A stretch of DNA of 64,000 nt from Capnocytophaga periodontitidis (GTDB lineage: Bacteria; Bacteroidota; Bacteroidia; Flavobacteriales; Flavobacteriaceae), in the NCBI RefSeq assembly GCF_016126015.1, contig NZ_JAEFDB010000004.1:1-64000 (forward strand), given 5' to 3'. Positions within the stretch are counted from its first letter, which is position 1; each line of letters starts with the position of its first letter. The notes under the pieces are model-generated. The model was given only the letters and a program-made list of their open reading frames with translations, was not told the origin of the DNA and did not search any database. This document shows, one piece after another, positions 26,808 through 34,918 of the stretch. The position numbers and the translations under genes were made by a program.

Positions 26808-27559
26808 TCATTTGCTGATTACTTTTTCTATTGTATATAAGTTGTTTTCATCTAACAATCTATCTAAAAAAGAACTCTTGAGAAGGTACGTACTGTTTTT
26901 CTTTACTATTTTTATATAATCCTCATTTTTCAAATCTACAAATGAAATTTCGCTGTTTTTTTCTTCTTTAAAAACATATTCCTTATCATTACTTTTATCA
27001 TAAGTTTCTATCTGTAAATGAGCAATATTATCATCTATTTTTACTAAGATTTTTCCCCAAGCACGAGGGTCTGCCTTTTCTTCTTTTAAATATAAAAAAT
27101 GACCTGAGTATATTCCTAACCAATCTGAAGAGTACTTAATTGCACCTTGTTTAATAAGATACGAAACAATCTCTTTGTCTCCTATTTTACGAGCTAATCC
27201 AAGAGGTGTTAGTCCTTCTTCTGTATATATTTGATTTATATCTGCTTGGTTTTCTACAAGATATTTAACAATAGGCAAATGACGATTTTCTATAGACACA
27301 AACAAGGCATCATATATCAAATAATCATCTTTTTTTGCAAATTTACTATTCGCTCCTTTAGCAAGAAGTTGTTTTACATTGTCCAAATTTCCTATTTTAC
27401 ACTCTATACCCAGCGAGTATATTTAAATATATTTTCTTTGTGATAAAAAGAGTCAATAGCAATTGAATTTTCTTTGATATCAGCAACATAGGTTTTCTTA
27501 TGTTGTCTACAAGCCGTTATAAAACTGCTAAGAATAAAAAGAAATAGTATTTTTTTCAT
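26808..27559 (-). pseudogene. Ankyrin-repeat lipoprotein, frameshifted
   Basis: A lipoprotein start at ATG 27559 (MKKILFLFILSSFITACRQ) runs about 50 codons and stops near 27405. The ankyrin part continues in another frame from about 27415 (ECKIGNLDNVKQLLAKGANS, then YDALFVSIENRHLPIVKYLVENQADI and LTPLGLARKIGDKEIVSYLIKQGA). A single missing base near 27410-27420 would rejoin them. The remaining C-terminal ~90 residues (YSGHFLYLKEEKADPRAWGK...) have no named family. If only the second frame is translated it would need a TTG start at 27386 and would lack a signal peptide. Frameshift may be real or a sequencing fault. Confidence 0.65.
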
Positions 27560-27663
27560 CTAATTATAGAATTTTGATTTCAATTCGCTAAAGCCTCTAA
27601 GTTCTGGCAGTTCTTTGTGGAGGTTTTTGGAGTATTTTTTAGAGGTTGTTTAGAGGTGAGAAT

Positions 27664-27732
27664 ATCTGACAAGTCGGACGAGTCAGACTCTGACACCTAA
27701 AACCTAACCCCTGAAACCTGCCCTAACCCCTA
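27664..27732. repeat. Dispersed intergenic repeat, GTC-GAC type
   Basis: Carries TGACAAGTCGGACGAGTCAG and then CCTAAAACCTAACCCCTGAA-type words. Related blocks are at 48513-48560, 60673-60712 and, inverted, at 63850-63918. Confidence 0.65.
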
Positions 27733-28704
27733 ATCAAGCGATTGGTTTTCTTGGGTAGAGACGTGTAACATATCGGCGTATTCGCTGGGGGTGAGGTTGC
27801 CATAGTAGAAGTGAATAGGGTTGATATGTTCGCCGTTTTTGATGACCTCGTAGTGCAAGTGAGGTGCTTCAGACCTACCTGTGCTTCCTACTTTGCCAAT
27901 GAGGTCGCCGCGCTTCACGTGCTGACCGGCGCGCACGTTGTAGGCAGAAAGGTGCCCGTAGAGGGTTACATAGCCATAGCCGTGGTCGATGCGAATGTGG
28001 TTACCATAGCCTGAGGCATTGCTATCGGCACGGACTACCACGCCATCGCCAGCAGCATATACAGGAGTGCCTTGAGGTGCAGCGAAGTCCATACCATAAT
28101 GGAACTTACGGGCTTTGGTAAAAGGGTCGGTGCGCCAACCATAGCCTGAAGCCATATGTTTTAAATCTTTGTTGTTGATAGGCTGAATAGCAGGAATAGA
28201 AGCGAGAAATTTTTCCTTTGCCTTAGAGAGTTTGGTAATCTCATCAAGCGATTTAGATTGTACAACCAACTGTTTGCGCAACACATCTAAACGCTCATTG
28301 GTACTGGCAACAAGTTTGGAGTTGCCAAATTTTTCGAGGTCTTTATAGCGGTTGGGGTTTTTAAGGCTCTTGCGGATACTATCGGGGATGATAGGGGCGT
28401 TGAAGTATAGACGGTACATATTGTTGTCGCGTTCTTGGATATCGGCAAGCACCTCTTCCGCCAATTCCATTTTTTTATTGAGGATTTGGTAATTGGTTTC
28501 GTAGGTTTTTATCTCGCGTGCCAACACCACCTCACGAGGGGTGAAAAACAGACGCGAGTTAATCATTACCAAAGAAAATAAAATCCCAAAGAGAGCTGCT
28601 GCCGTGAGGAATATCAGGGCATTGCGCACCTTTGTACGCTTGCGATTGCGAATGCGTTTATACGAAAGCGTCTCGGGGTCATAATAATATTTTACCTTTT
28701 TCAT
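27730..28704 (-). CDS. M23-family peptidoglycan endopeptidase, membrane-anchored
   Basis: 324 residues. A basic cytoplasmic N-terminus precedes one transmembrane helix (residues ~28-50), then a coiled-coil-like periplasmic part (~55-170) and a LytM domain. Zinc-site residues are visible: His202 and Asp206 in FHYGMDFAAP, and the HLH pair at 282-284 in APHLHYEV; His251 in YGHLSAY completes the site. The site is intact, so it should cut peptide cross-links during growth or division. It is divergent from tatA with separate promoters. Confidence 0.9.
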   Translation of the reverse strand: MKKVKYYYDPETLSYKRIRNRKRTKVRNALIFLTAAALFGILFSLVMINSRLFFTPREVVLAREIKTYETNYQILNKKMELAEEVLADIQERDNNMYRLYFNAPIIPDSIRKSLKNPNRYKDLEKFGNSKLVASTNERLDVLRKQLVVQSKSLDEITKLSKAKEKFLASIPAIQPINNKDLKHMASGYGWRTDPFTKARKFHYGMDFAAPQGTPVYAAGDGVVVRADSNASGYGNHIRIDHGYGYVTLYGHLSAYNVRAGQHVKRGDLIGKVGSTGRSEAPHLHYEVIKNGEHINPIHFYYGNLTPSEYADMLHVSTQENQSLD

Positions 28705-28709
28705 ACGGG

Positions 28710-28717
28710 CAAAAGTA
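28710..28717 (-). promoter_or_regulatory. -7 element of M23 peptidase gene
   Basis: TACTTTTG on the minus strand, six bases before the start codon; a TTTG at the right distance was not found, so the assignment is weaker than for other promoters here. Confidence 0.4.
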
Positions 28718-28813
28718 TAAAAAAAATATGATATTTACTATTTTGTGACAAAAAAAATGTAATTTTGCTCCGCATTTGCCAATTTGCTAATTTACAAATT
28801 TGCTAATTATATT

Positions 28814-29074
28814 ATGGGTATTTCAGAGATTATATTTATACTTTTTATGGTTTTAATACTTTTTGGGGCAGATAAGCTCCCAGAGGTTGCACGTGGTTTG
28901 GGCAAAACAATGCGCCAATTGCGCGATGCTACTGATGAGATTAAAACTGAAATTCATCATCATATCAATCACACGGGAATAGACACTACTATCGTAGAAG
29001 ACACCCAAAAAGAGATTGAAGAACTTAAAAAAACAATTGACAATGAAGAATTGACAATGAATAATGAACAATAA
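28814..29074 (+). CDS. tatA: Twin-arginine translocase subunit TatA
   Basis: 86 residues from ATG 28814; the longer frame from a TTG at 28784 lies in repeat-like AT-rich spacer. The protein has the classic TatA layout: short N-terminal transmembrane helix (IIFILFMVLILF), hinge with FGADKLPEVARGLGK, amphipathic helix (TMRQLRDATDEIKTEI) and acidic tail. It forms the protein-conducting part of the Tat pathway for folded proteins. tatC is not in this window. A strong bidirectional terminator follows. Confidence 0.9.
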   Translation: MGISEIIFILFMVLILFGADKLPEVARGLGKTMRQLRDATDEIKTEIHHHINHTGIDTTIVEDTQKEIEELKKTIDNEELTMNNEQ

Positions 29075-29105
29075 TTTGTAACTAAATTGTTACTTTACTC
29101 TAAAA

Positions 29106-29138
29106 AATTCCCTTGCACTTTTACACTGCAAGGGAATT
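29106..29138. terminator. Terminator after tatA
   Basis: AATTCCCTTGCA and TGCAAGGGAATT (12-bp stem, 9-base loop) followed by TTTTT on the plus strand and by a T-run on the minus strand. Confidence 0.85.
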
Positions 29139-29154
29139 TTTCTGTTAATAAACG

Positions 29155-29732
29155 TGTTTAAACTTTTTTGAGAAACTTGGAGATAAACCCTAATAGAAGC
29201 ATTCCAATCCAAGTTACATCATGATATTGGTGTCTCATTATCAAATCTTTATATCCGTCAATCCAACCATTTGCTTGTTCAATCTTAAACCTATTTTTGT
29301 ACAATTCTTCATCAAAAAAAACATCTGGTTGCTCTCCATTTCGGGGATTAGGTTTGATATTTGCGATCAAATCCTGCATCAGCATTGAGAAACAGACCTT
29401 TGTGTACTCGCTGAAAACTACCATCTTTACTCCATTTATTGAAGTAGTAATAGACATTTTGCCAAGAGATTTCCCCCTTTTTCAAAATAGCTCTCAATTG
29501 GAAGTTCTCTCCATTGTACTCCTGTTTTTAATCTCTTGAGAATCAATAAAAATATTGAAGCTAAATCAAAATTACTTTTAAATCCTCTTTTTCCTACACT
29601 TAAAAAGGGAATAATCCATTTATTTATTGTATCTTTGCCCAAAGTTCCTGAATTTTGGTGTTCTTTTTTTTTGCAAACAAAAAATTACTAATTTTTGGGA
29701 ACTTTTACTTTATTATAGGAAAAGTTTAAACA
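29155..29732 (-). mobile_element. Internally deleted IS5-family element
   Basis: Nearly identical to the full element at 48634-49523 at both ends, including terminal inverted repeats (TGTTTAAACTTTTT at 29155; complement at 29720-29732). About 310 bases of the middle are missing: the sequence jumps from GAGAAACAGACCTTTGTG to TACTCGCTG near 29395-29410. The transposase is thus cut into a start fragment (to about 29440) and an end fragment with a lost DDE core, and cannot act by itself. It could still be moved in trans by the intact copy. Confidence 0.85.
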
Positions 29733-29734
29733 GC

Positions 29735-29968
29735 TTCTTAGTGAAGATTTGCTAAATAAATTGAATTATGATTGTTTTTGCAACAATTTTAACAAAGCTG
29801 AAGTGATTAAAAATGATACTATCTACAGTTTTGAAATATTTAGAGGAGATTGTAGAGGAGTTGAAGTTTTTAGTAGAAATAAAGAATGAAAAAGTTTGGC
29901 TTATAGATATAGCTTTTTATGCGTTTATGTATTATAATTTGAATAATATCACAAAAGAACATCAGTAA
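29735..29968 (+). pseudogene. 3' fragment of an unknown gene cut by the IS
   Basis: Right after the IS end the plus strand reads QLLSEDLLNKLNYDCFC... in one frame to a stop at 29887. A +1-type shift near 29870 rejoins a protein-like tail (VEIKNEKVWLIDIAFYAF... to HQ) that ends at 29968. Neither piece is long enough to stand alone. I read it as the C-terminal remnant of a gene disrupted by the IS and then frameshifted. A separate 51-codon frame from ATG 29813 covers the second part and could be an alternative. Family unknown. Confidence 0.5.
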
Positions 29969-29971
29969 GGA

Positions 29972-30376
29972 ATGATAAAGAGAATATTTTTAATACTTAT
30001 CCTTTGTGGAATAGCTTTTTTCATATTTGCAATATCAACTTTTGATGAAGGCTATTTAAAAAATAGGATAGAAGCCATAGAAGCTGACAAAGCTAACCAT
30101 TGTCTTACTCGTTTAGGAATTGTAGTAACCACAGAAAAACAACCTATTGATAGTGTTACTTTCTTTGATTATAACAATGAAATCATCACTCGTACAGATA
30201 GCGTTGGATTTTTCAAAATAACAAGAGAAAAAGAGGTGTTTATTCACGCTATTATCTTAAAGAAGAAAGATTATATTACAGATACCATTCATTACTATAA
30301 TAAAGAAATAAAAGAATGGGATCCTGTATATAGAGGATATAATGACACTATTGTTTTAAAAAGAGAGAAGAAATGA
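29972..30376 (+). CDS. Small membrane-anchored protein of unknown function
   Basis: 134 residues. An N-terminal hydrophobic segment (RIFLILILCGIAFFIFAI) is followed by a ~105-residue extracytoplasmic part with strands like IDSVTFFDYNNEIITRTDSVGFFKI, reminiscent of carboxypeptidase-regulatory-like folds. It starts three bases after the preceding gene fragment, so the two were probably once an operon, possibly toxin and immunity. No family assigned. Confidence 0.55.
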   Translation: MIKRIFLILILCGIAFFIFAISTFDEGYLKNRIEAIEADKANHCLTRLGIVVTTEKQPIDSVTFFDYNNEIITRTDSVGFFKITREKEVFIHAIILKKKDYITDTIHYYNKEIKEWDPVYRGYNDTIVLKREKK

Positions 30377-30687
30377 GAGAATTATGGAATTTCATTGAAA
30401 AATAATGTTATACTTTTTAAAATTATTGCTAACATACATTTGCGCTCTATTTTCTCCTACCCCTTGATTCCTAATACCTAACACTTACTTCTTTTAAAAA
30501 ATCATAAATAAACCTTAAAAAAGTCTTCGTTTTTGTTGCGTTTTAATTTTGGTTTATTTACTTTTGCCGTCAAAATAAGGCATCAGGTGTCAGGTGTCAG
30601 ACATCAGGTAATAGGTGACAAGTGGAGTATTACCATTCTTACCTCTTATCTCTTTTTAACTAATTAAAAAATAAATAATTTAAAATA
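30377..30687. other. Non-coding stretch before the sugar transporter
   Basis: About 310 AT-rich bases without a credible gene. It holds the promoter at 30532-30566 and a run of CAGGTGTCAGGTGTCAG-type words at 30583-30615 just downstream of it, in the 5' leader. Confidence 0.6.
30532..30566 (+). promoter_or_regulatory. Promoter of the sugar MFS transporter
   Basis: TTTTGTTG near 30532-30538 and TACTTTTG at 30559-30566, with 20 bases between TTG and the -7 element. The leader to the start codon is about 115 bases and contains short CAGGTGT repeats. Confidence 0.55.
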
Positions 30688-31983
30688 ATGGAAAACCAAA
30701 ATCAACAAAACAAAAGTTACGTATTGCCTATTGCAATGATGTTCGCTTTATTCTTTATGATATCATTCGTAACAGGCTTGCAAAACCCTTTTGGGGTTAT
30801 TGTGAAAAACCAATTTATGGCGAGCAACCTCGAATCTCAATTGGGGAACTTAGCCAACTTCATCGCTTATGCCTTTATGGGTATACCAGCAGGGAAAATG
30901 TTACAACGCATTGGTTATAAAAAAACAGCTTTAACTGCTATTGTGGTAGGTTTTACTGGAGTGTGCGTTACTTTCCTTTCAGGTATTGCAGGTAGTTTTG
31001 CCGTATACCTCACAGGGGCTTTTATTTCGGGGTTCTCTATGTGTATGCTCAATGTGGTAGTAAACCCAATGCTCAACACTCTTGGTGGTGGTGGTAAACG
31101 CGGTAACCAACTCTTGCAGTTTGGAGGGGCTATCAACTCTATTGGGGCAACCATTGTACCTGTATTGGTAGGTTACCTCATTGGTACTATTAGCGCTGGC
31201 ACTTCAATTGCCGATGCTAACCCTGCACTCTTCTTAGCAATGGGTATTTTTGCTTTAGCATTTATCGTACTTTTCTCTATGCAAATACCCGAACCTCACG
31301 CAGCTCAAGCTAATGTAGCTACTGTAAAAGACGCTCACAGCCCTATGTCGTTCCGCCACTTTATATTAGGAGCGATTGCTATTTTCCTCTATGTAGGTAT
31401 TGAAGTAGGGATTCCTAATATTGCCAATTTATTTATGACCGGTAGTAATGAAGCCAATGGTTTAGGTATTGATACTACTACGGCAGGTTCGGTGGTAGGT
31501 ACTTACTGGTTTTTGATGTTTATAGGTCGTTTGACAGGAGGTTCATTAGGAGCTAAATTCTCAAGTAAAGGGATGCTTACTTTTGTATCTTCTTTAGGTA
31601 TCCTTTTTGTAATCTTAGCTATAGTAATCCCTGATACACAAGTAGTAAATATGCCTGTGTTCAAATCGGATATATCTTTTGGTTTAGCCGAAGTGCCAAT
31701 GAGTATAATGTTCCTTGTACTTTGTGGTTTGTGTACTTCAGTAATGTGGGGAGGTATCTTCAACCTCGCTACCGAAGGATTAGGTAAATACACTGCTGCC
31801 GCTTCAGGTATCTTTATGGCGATGGTATGTGGTGGTGGTATCTTGCCAGCTATCCAAGGAGCTGTAGCCGATGTAGTAGGTTATATGCAAAGTTACTGGG
31901 TAATAGTAATTGCTCTTGCTTACTTATTGTTCTACGCCCTTGTAGGTAGCAAAAACGTAAATACCGATATCAAAGTAGACTAA
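30688..31983 (+). CDS. Sugar MFS transporter, FucP/FHS type
   Basis: 431 residues with about twelve hydrophobic helices. The start SYVLPIAMMFALFFMISFVTGLQNP and the later NVVVNPMLNTLGGGGKRGNQLLQFGGAINSIGA-type region (around 31045-31150) are typical of the fucose/glucose-galactose:H+ symporter branch in Bacteroidota. It should import a monosaccharide across the inner membrane; the exact sugar cannot be told. It stands alone between its own promoter and a terminator. Confidence 0.85.
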   Translation: MENQNQQNKSYVLPIAMMFALFFMISFVTGLQNPFGVIVKNQFMASNLESQLGNLANFIAYAFMGIPAGKMLQRIGYKKTALTAIVVGFTGVCVTFLSGIAGSFAVYLTGAFISGFSMCMLNVVVNPMLNTLGGGGKRGNQLLQFGGAINSIGATIVPVLVGYLIGTISAGTSIADANPALFLAMGIFALAFIVLFSMQIPEPHAAQANVATVKDAHSPMSFRHFILGAIAIFLYVGIEVGIPNIANLFMTGSNEANGLGIDTTTAGSVVGTYWFLMFIGRLTGGSLGAKFSSKGMLTFVSSLGILFVILAIVIPDTQVVNMPVFKSDISFGLAEVPMSIMFLVLCGLCTSVMWGGIFNLATEGLGKYTAAASGIFMAMVCGGGILPAIQGAVADVVGYMQSYWVIVIALAYLLFYALVGSKNVNTDIKVD

Positions 31984-32008
31984 CGAAAATGATTGTACTA
32001 TAATATAA

Positions 32009-32051
32009 AAAACTGCCCAAAGCACCTCAACTAAGGTCTTTGGTCAGTTTT
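32009..32051 (+). terminator. Terminator after sugar transporter
   Basis: AAAACTGCCCAAAG (32009-32022) pairs with CTTTGGTCAGTTTT (32038-32051) except one mismatch; T-rich sequence follows. Confidence 0.75.
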
Positions 32052-32073
32052 GTTTTTAAACAACCTCCTACCA

Positions 32074-32631
32074 ATGAACGATTTCGCTACATATTATGCC
32101 TCTTTGCACCAGCGCATACAACAAGGAGATAACACTGCCTTTCAAAAGCTTTTTGATAGTTTGTGGAAACCTCTGTACGTATGGGCACAATCGGTGGTGA
32201 TGGACGAAGATATAGCTAAAGATATCGTTCAAGAGGTGTGGATTGACTATTGGAAACGCTGCAAAAATATACAAAACCTCGCTATCGATGCCTATTTGCG
32301 ACAAGCGGTGCGCTACAAGGTGTACAACTATTTGCGCGACCGCAAGTTCAACACAGTGCAAATAGAGGTTATACAAGAACTCCTCACCGATGAACTCACC
32401 GTTGACGAACCTATAGCCCTACAAGAAAATCTCACCGCTACCGAGGGTAAACTTCACCGCGTACTCAAATCCTTGCCCAAGCGATGTCGTGAAATCTTCA
32501 GTTTGAGTCGAGAAGAAGGAATGAGCAACAGCGACATCGCTACGCATTACGGCATCTCCAAACGCACAGTAGAAAACCAAATTACTTTTGCCCTCAAAAA
32601 ACTGAGAGAGGTGCTGGGCGCGTTCTTTTAG
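32074..32631 (+). CDS. ECF sigma-70 factor, FecI-like
   Basis: 185 residues from ATG 32074; the longer TTG frame starts inside the preceding terminator. Region 2 is seen as FDSLWKPLYVWAQSVVMDEDIAKDIVQEVW and region 4 as LPKRCREIFSLSREEGMSNSDIATHYGISKRTVENQI (positions about 32150-32240 and 32470-32590; quoted in part as landmarks). It is of the Bacteroidota FecI type paired with FecR anti-sigma factors. The only FecR here is 7.4 kb away at 40031-41008, beyond the Sus genes it would control, and the gene faces the GlpT gene across a shared terminator. Confidence 0.88.
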   Translation: MNDFATYYASLHQRIQQGDNTAFQKLFDSLWKPLYVWAQSVVMDEDIAKDIVQEVWIDYWKRCKNIQNLAIDAYLRQAVRYKVYNYLRDRKFNTVQIEVIQELLTDELTVDEPIALQENLTATEGKLHRVLKSLPKRCREIFSLSREEGMSNSDIATHYGISKRTVENQITFALKKLREVLGAFF

Positions 32632-32654
32632 TGAGATAATTTACCAATAAGTAT

Positions 32655-32688
32655 AAAAAACACTGACTTTTTGAGGTCAGTGTTTTTT
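32655..32688. terminator. Bidirectional terminator between sigma factor and GlpT genes
   Basis: AAAAAACACTGAC (32655-32667) and GTCAGTGTTTTTT (32676-32688) with T-runs on both strands, serving the two converging genes. Confidence 0.88.
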
Positions 32689-32715
32689 CTTTATAAAGTA
32701 ATGAAGGATAAAAGA

Positions 32716-34017
32716 TTATGTTTTCTTCCAAGTGAGTAATGCAAAGAACATTGAAAGCACTGCTGCTGATACCCAAAATATAGATATAGCACCAAAATCG
32801 TAATGTGTTATACCATTTACTACTGTTTTATTTCCCTCGATGAGGTAACCACTAGCAATATCTTGAATACCTGCTGCTAAATAGCTCATTATTCCCACTA
32901 CGCCTAAAGCAGCTCCTGATGCTTGTTTAGAAGCAATATCGGTAGCCATCAGTCCTCCTAAGAAACAAATGAGAGCTCCTATCGCCAAACCGAAAATTAC
33001 CATACTGAGTACATCGATGAACCAGCTTTGAGGAGCAAAGAGCATTAGTGAGAGGGCGGTAATATTCATCAGTCCAAAGATAAGTGCGGGTTTGTTGCGA
33101 TGACCTTCAAACCACTTGTCGGACACAAAACCTGAAGAAGCTGTACCTAAAATACCACATATTGCATTGATAGAAACCAAGAGGTTTGCCTCTGTAAGAC
33201 TATAGTGCTTGGCAGCTTGAAAATAGTAGGGTCCCCAGCTGGTAACCGCATAGCGCGAGATATACATAAAAGCACTAGAAAAGGCTAAAAGCCATACATA
33301 AGGATTTTTTATTACCCCTAATTGTTCGCCCCATACACTTTTCTTTTCTTGAGCGACTTGTTCATTTACAGGGGGTAGCCCGATGCTCTCGGGGCTATCG
33401 TGAAAGAAAAAGTACAAAATTGCTACTCCTATAAAGCCTACTATAGTAGCTGTGAGAAACCCCCAACGCCACCCACAATATGAGGCTACTACGGCAGTGA
33501 GGATATAGGTAAGTGCTTCTCCTATATTGTGACTCGTACTCCAAAAGCCGTAAAAACTGCCTCGTTCACTACTCTTATACCAACGCGAAAGTCCCACAAC
33601 ACAGCACGCTGCCCCAATAGATTGTACCCATCCATTTATTCCCCAACAGATGATGAAAAACAAATAGGCATTGGTAAAACCCATCACAAGGTTAGCTAAA
33701 GCTGAAATGAGTAGTCCTGCACTCATAAAACGTTTGATATTGCTATGGTCAGCTAAAAAACCGTTTAGTAGTTTGCCAAAAGCATAGGAAAAGAACAAAG
33801 CTGAACCTATAATTCCTAATTGCGATTCACTGAGAAAACCACTATCAGCGATTGGTTTTTTGACTACATTGAGACTTAATCTACACACATAGTAAAAACC
33901 ATAGCCAAAGGTTGCTGAGAAAAAGATGTACCAACGCAGTTTTTGGTAGCGTTTAGATTGCTCCTCAGCTGTGCCTTGCAGTGGCTGAGGAGCACTTTTT
34001 TTGAAGTAATTTATCAT
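32716..34017 (-). CDS. glpT: Organophosphate:phosphate antiporter, GlpT-like
   Basis: 433 residues with twelve hydrophobic helices and the organophosphate antiporter signature: RWYIFFSATFGYGFYYVCR at the first helix, GKLLNGFLADHSNIKRF, and WGINGWVQSIGAACCVVGLSRWY in helix 4-5. The family exchanges glycerol-3-phosphate or hexose phosphates for phosphate. The preference for glycerol-3-phosphate is inferred from the partner gene, a glycerophosphodiester phosphodiesterase whose stop overlaps this start. It is the last gene of the susC-susD-glpQ-glpT operon. Confidence 0.85.
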   Translation of the reverse strand: MINYFKKSAPQPLQGTAEEQSKRYQKLRWYIFFSATFGYGFYYVCRLSLNVVKKPIADSGFLSESQLGIIGSALFFSYAFGKLLNGFLADHSNIKRFMSAGLLISALANLVMGFTNAYLFFIICWGINGWVQSIGAACCVVGLSRWYKSSERGSFYGFWSTSHNIGEALTYILTAVVASYCGWRWGFLTATIVGFIGVAILYFFFHDSPESIGLPPVNEQVAQEKKSVWGEQLGVIKNPYVWLLAFSSAFMYISRYAVTSWGPYYFQAAKHYSLTEANLLVSINAICGILGTASSGFVSDKWFEGHRNKPALIFGLMNITALSLMLFAPQSWFIDVLSMVIFGLAIGALICFLGGLMATDIASKQASGAALGVVGIMSYLAAGIQDIASGYLIEGNKTVVNGITHYDFGAISIFWVSAAVLSMFFALLTWKKT

Positions 34018-34907
34018 TGTTTGTAATGTAATTTCTTAGATTTGAGAAAAGCGACGAGTTCTTTAATTCTATCAGTTTGAATAATATTTACTTTTTTTTC
34101 AATAAACCACTGATAAACGTTAGGATCTTCTAAGAATTTATCGTCGCTATGGCCTCCACTGAGTTCGTCCCAAAGTGAATTGACCCATACGCGATACCCT
34201 TTTTTGCGCAACGGGCTGAAGTCGATCAAATGTTCTTCAGTTTCTCCTAAAGTAAACTCAAAGCCGTAAACGGGGTAGTGGTCTTCAAAGCCTTTAATCA
34301 TATCCCAACCCTGTCCTTTTTCTAATCGAATGATAGGCATATAGCAAATTTTATCCTTGATATTACCATATTTTTCATTGAACTGTTCGTAGGTTGCTTC
34401 ACCTTTGTAGAGCACTTGGTCTTCCATTGCGTATTTTTTGACTAACGGATAAACGAGATCAAAGTACTTAAAACCCTTGTCCAAGTTTAAGAATACTTTT
34501 CCTTTGGCGGTTTGTAAAGCTTCTTCAAGAGTAGGTATGCGCATTTTGGTAGGACATCCGTGACCGTTTTTTAAATATAGTTTTTTGATTTCGGCAAGGG
34601 TGTAGTCAATAGGGCTTCCTTTTCCGTTTGTAGTGCGGTCTAAGGTGCGGTCGTGTAGTAAGATAAGTACGCTGTCTTTGGTCATAGCTAAATCTATTTC
34701 TACCATATTTGCCCCAGCCTCGTAGGCTTTTTTAATAGCCCAAATAGAATTTTCGGGAGCTTCACGCCAATCGCCACGATGAGCAACGACCATCACTTTG
34801 TCTTGAGGAAAATTCTTGAGAGACAATTTTTTTTTGTTTTGTGCATTTGCCGAAAAAACAATGCATAATAGCATACTGAGTAAAGATAATGTAAATCTGT
34901 TTTTCAT
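34014..34907 (-). CDS. glpQ: Glycerophosphodiester phosphodiesterase, periplasmic
   Basis: 297 residues with a Sec signal (MKNRFTLSLLSMLLCIVFSANAQ), so it acts in the periplasm or at the surface. The GDPD active-site set is complete: VVAHRGDWREAPENS, then MVEIDLAMTKD and LLHDRTLDRTTNGKG. It cleaves glycerophosphodiesters such as glycerophosphocholine or glycerophosphoethanolamine to glycerol-3-phosphate and an alcohol. It lies between SusD and the GlpT-like carrier, overlapping the latter by four bases, which gives a clear import route for the product. Confidence 0.9.
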   Translation of the reverse strand: MKNRFTLSLLSMLLCIVFSANAQNKKKLSLKNFPQDKVMVVAHRGDWREAPENSIWAIKKAYEAGANMVEIDLAMTKDSVLILLHDRTLDRTTNGKGSPIDYTLAEIKKLYLKNGHGCPTKMRIPTLEEALQTAKGKVFLNLDKGFKYFDLVYPLVKKYAMEDQVLYKGEATYEQFNEKYGNIKDKICYMPIIRLEKGQGWDMIKGFEDHYPVYGFEFTLGETEEHLIDFSPLRKKGYRVWVNSLWDELSGGHSDDKFLEDPNVYQWFIEKKVNIIQTDRIKELVAFLKSKKLHYKQ

Positions 34908-34918
34908 TTTAAAAAATT

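Noticed and set aside
28784-28813. Upstream TTG start for tatA
   Set aside because: It would add residues before the membrane helix that TatA proteins do not have and lies in a repeated ATTTGCTAATT word.
30583-30615. CAGGTGT direct repeats resembling a small CRISPR or iteron set
   Set aside because: Units are short, overlapping and without spacers; no cas or replication gene is near. Treated as an intergenic word repeat.
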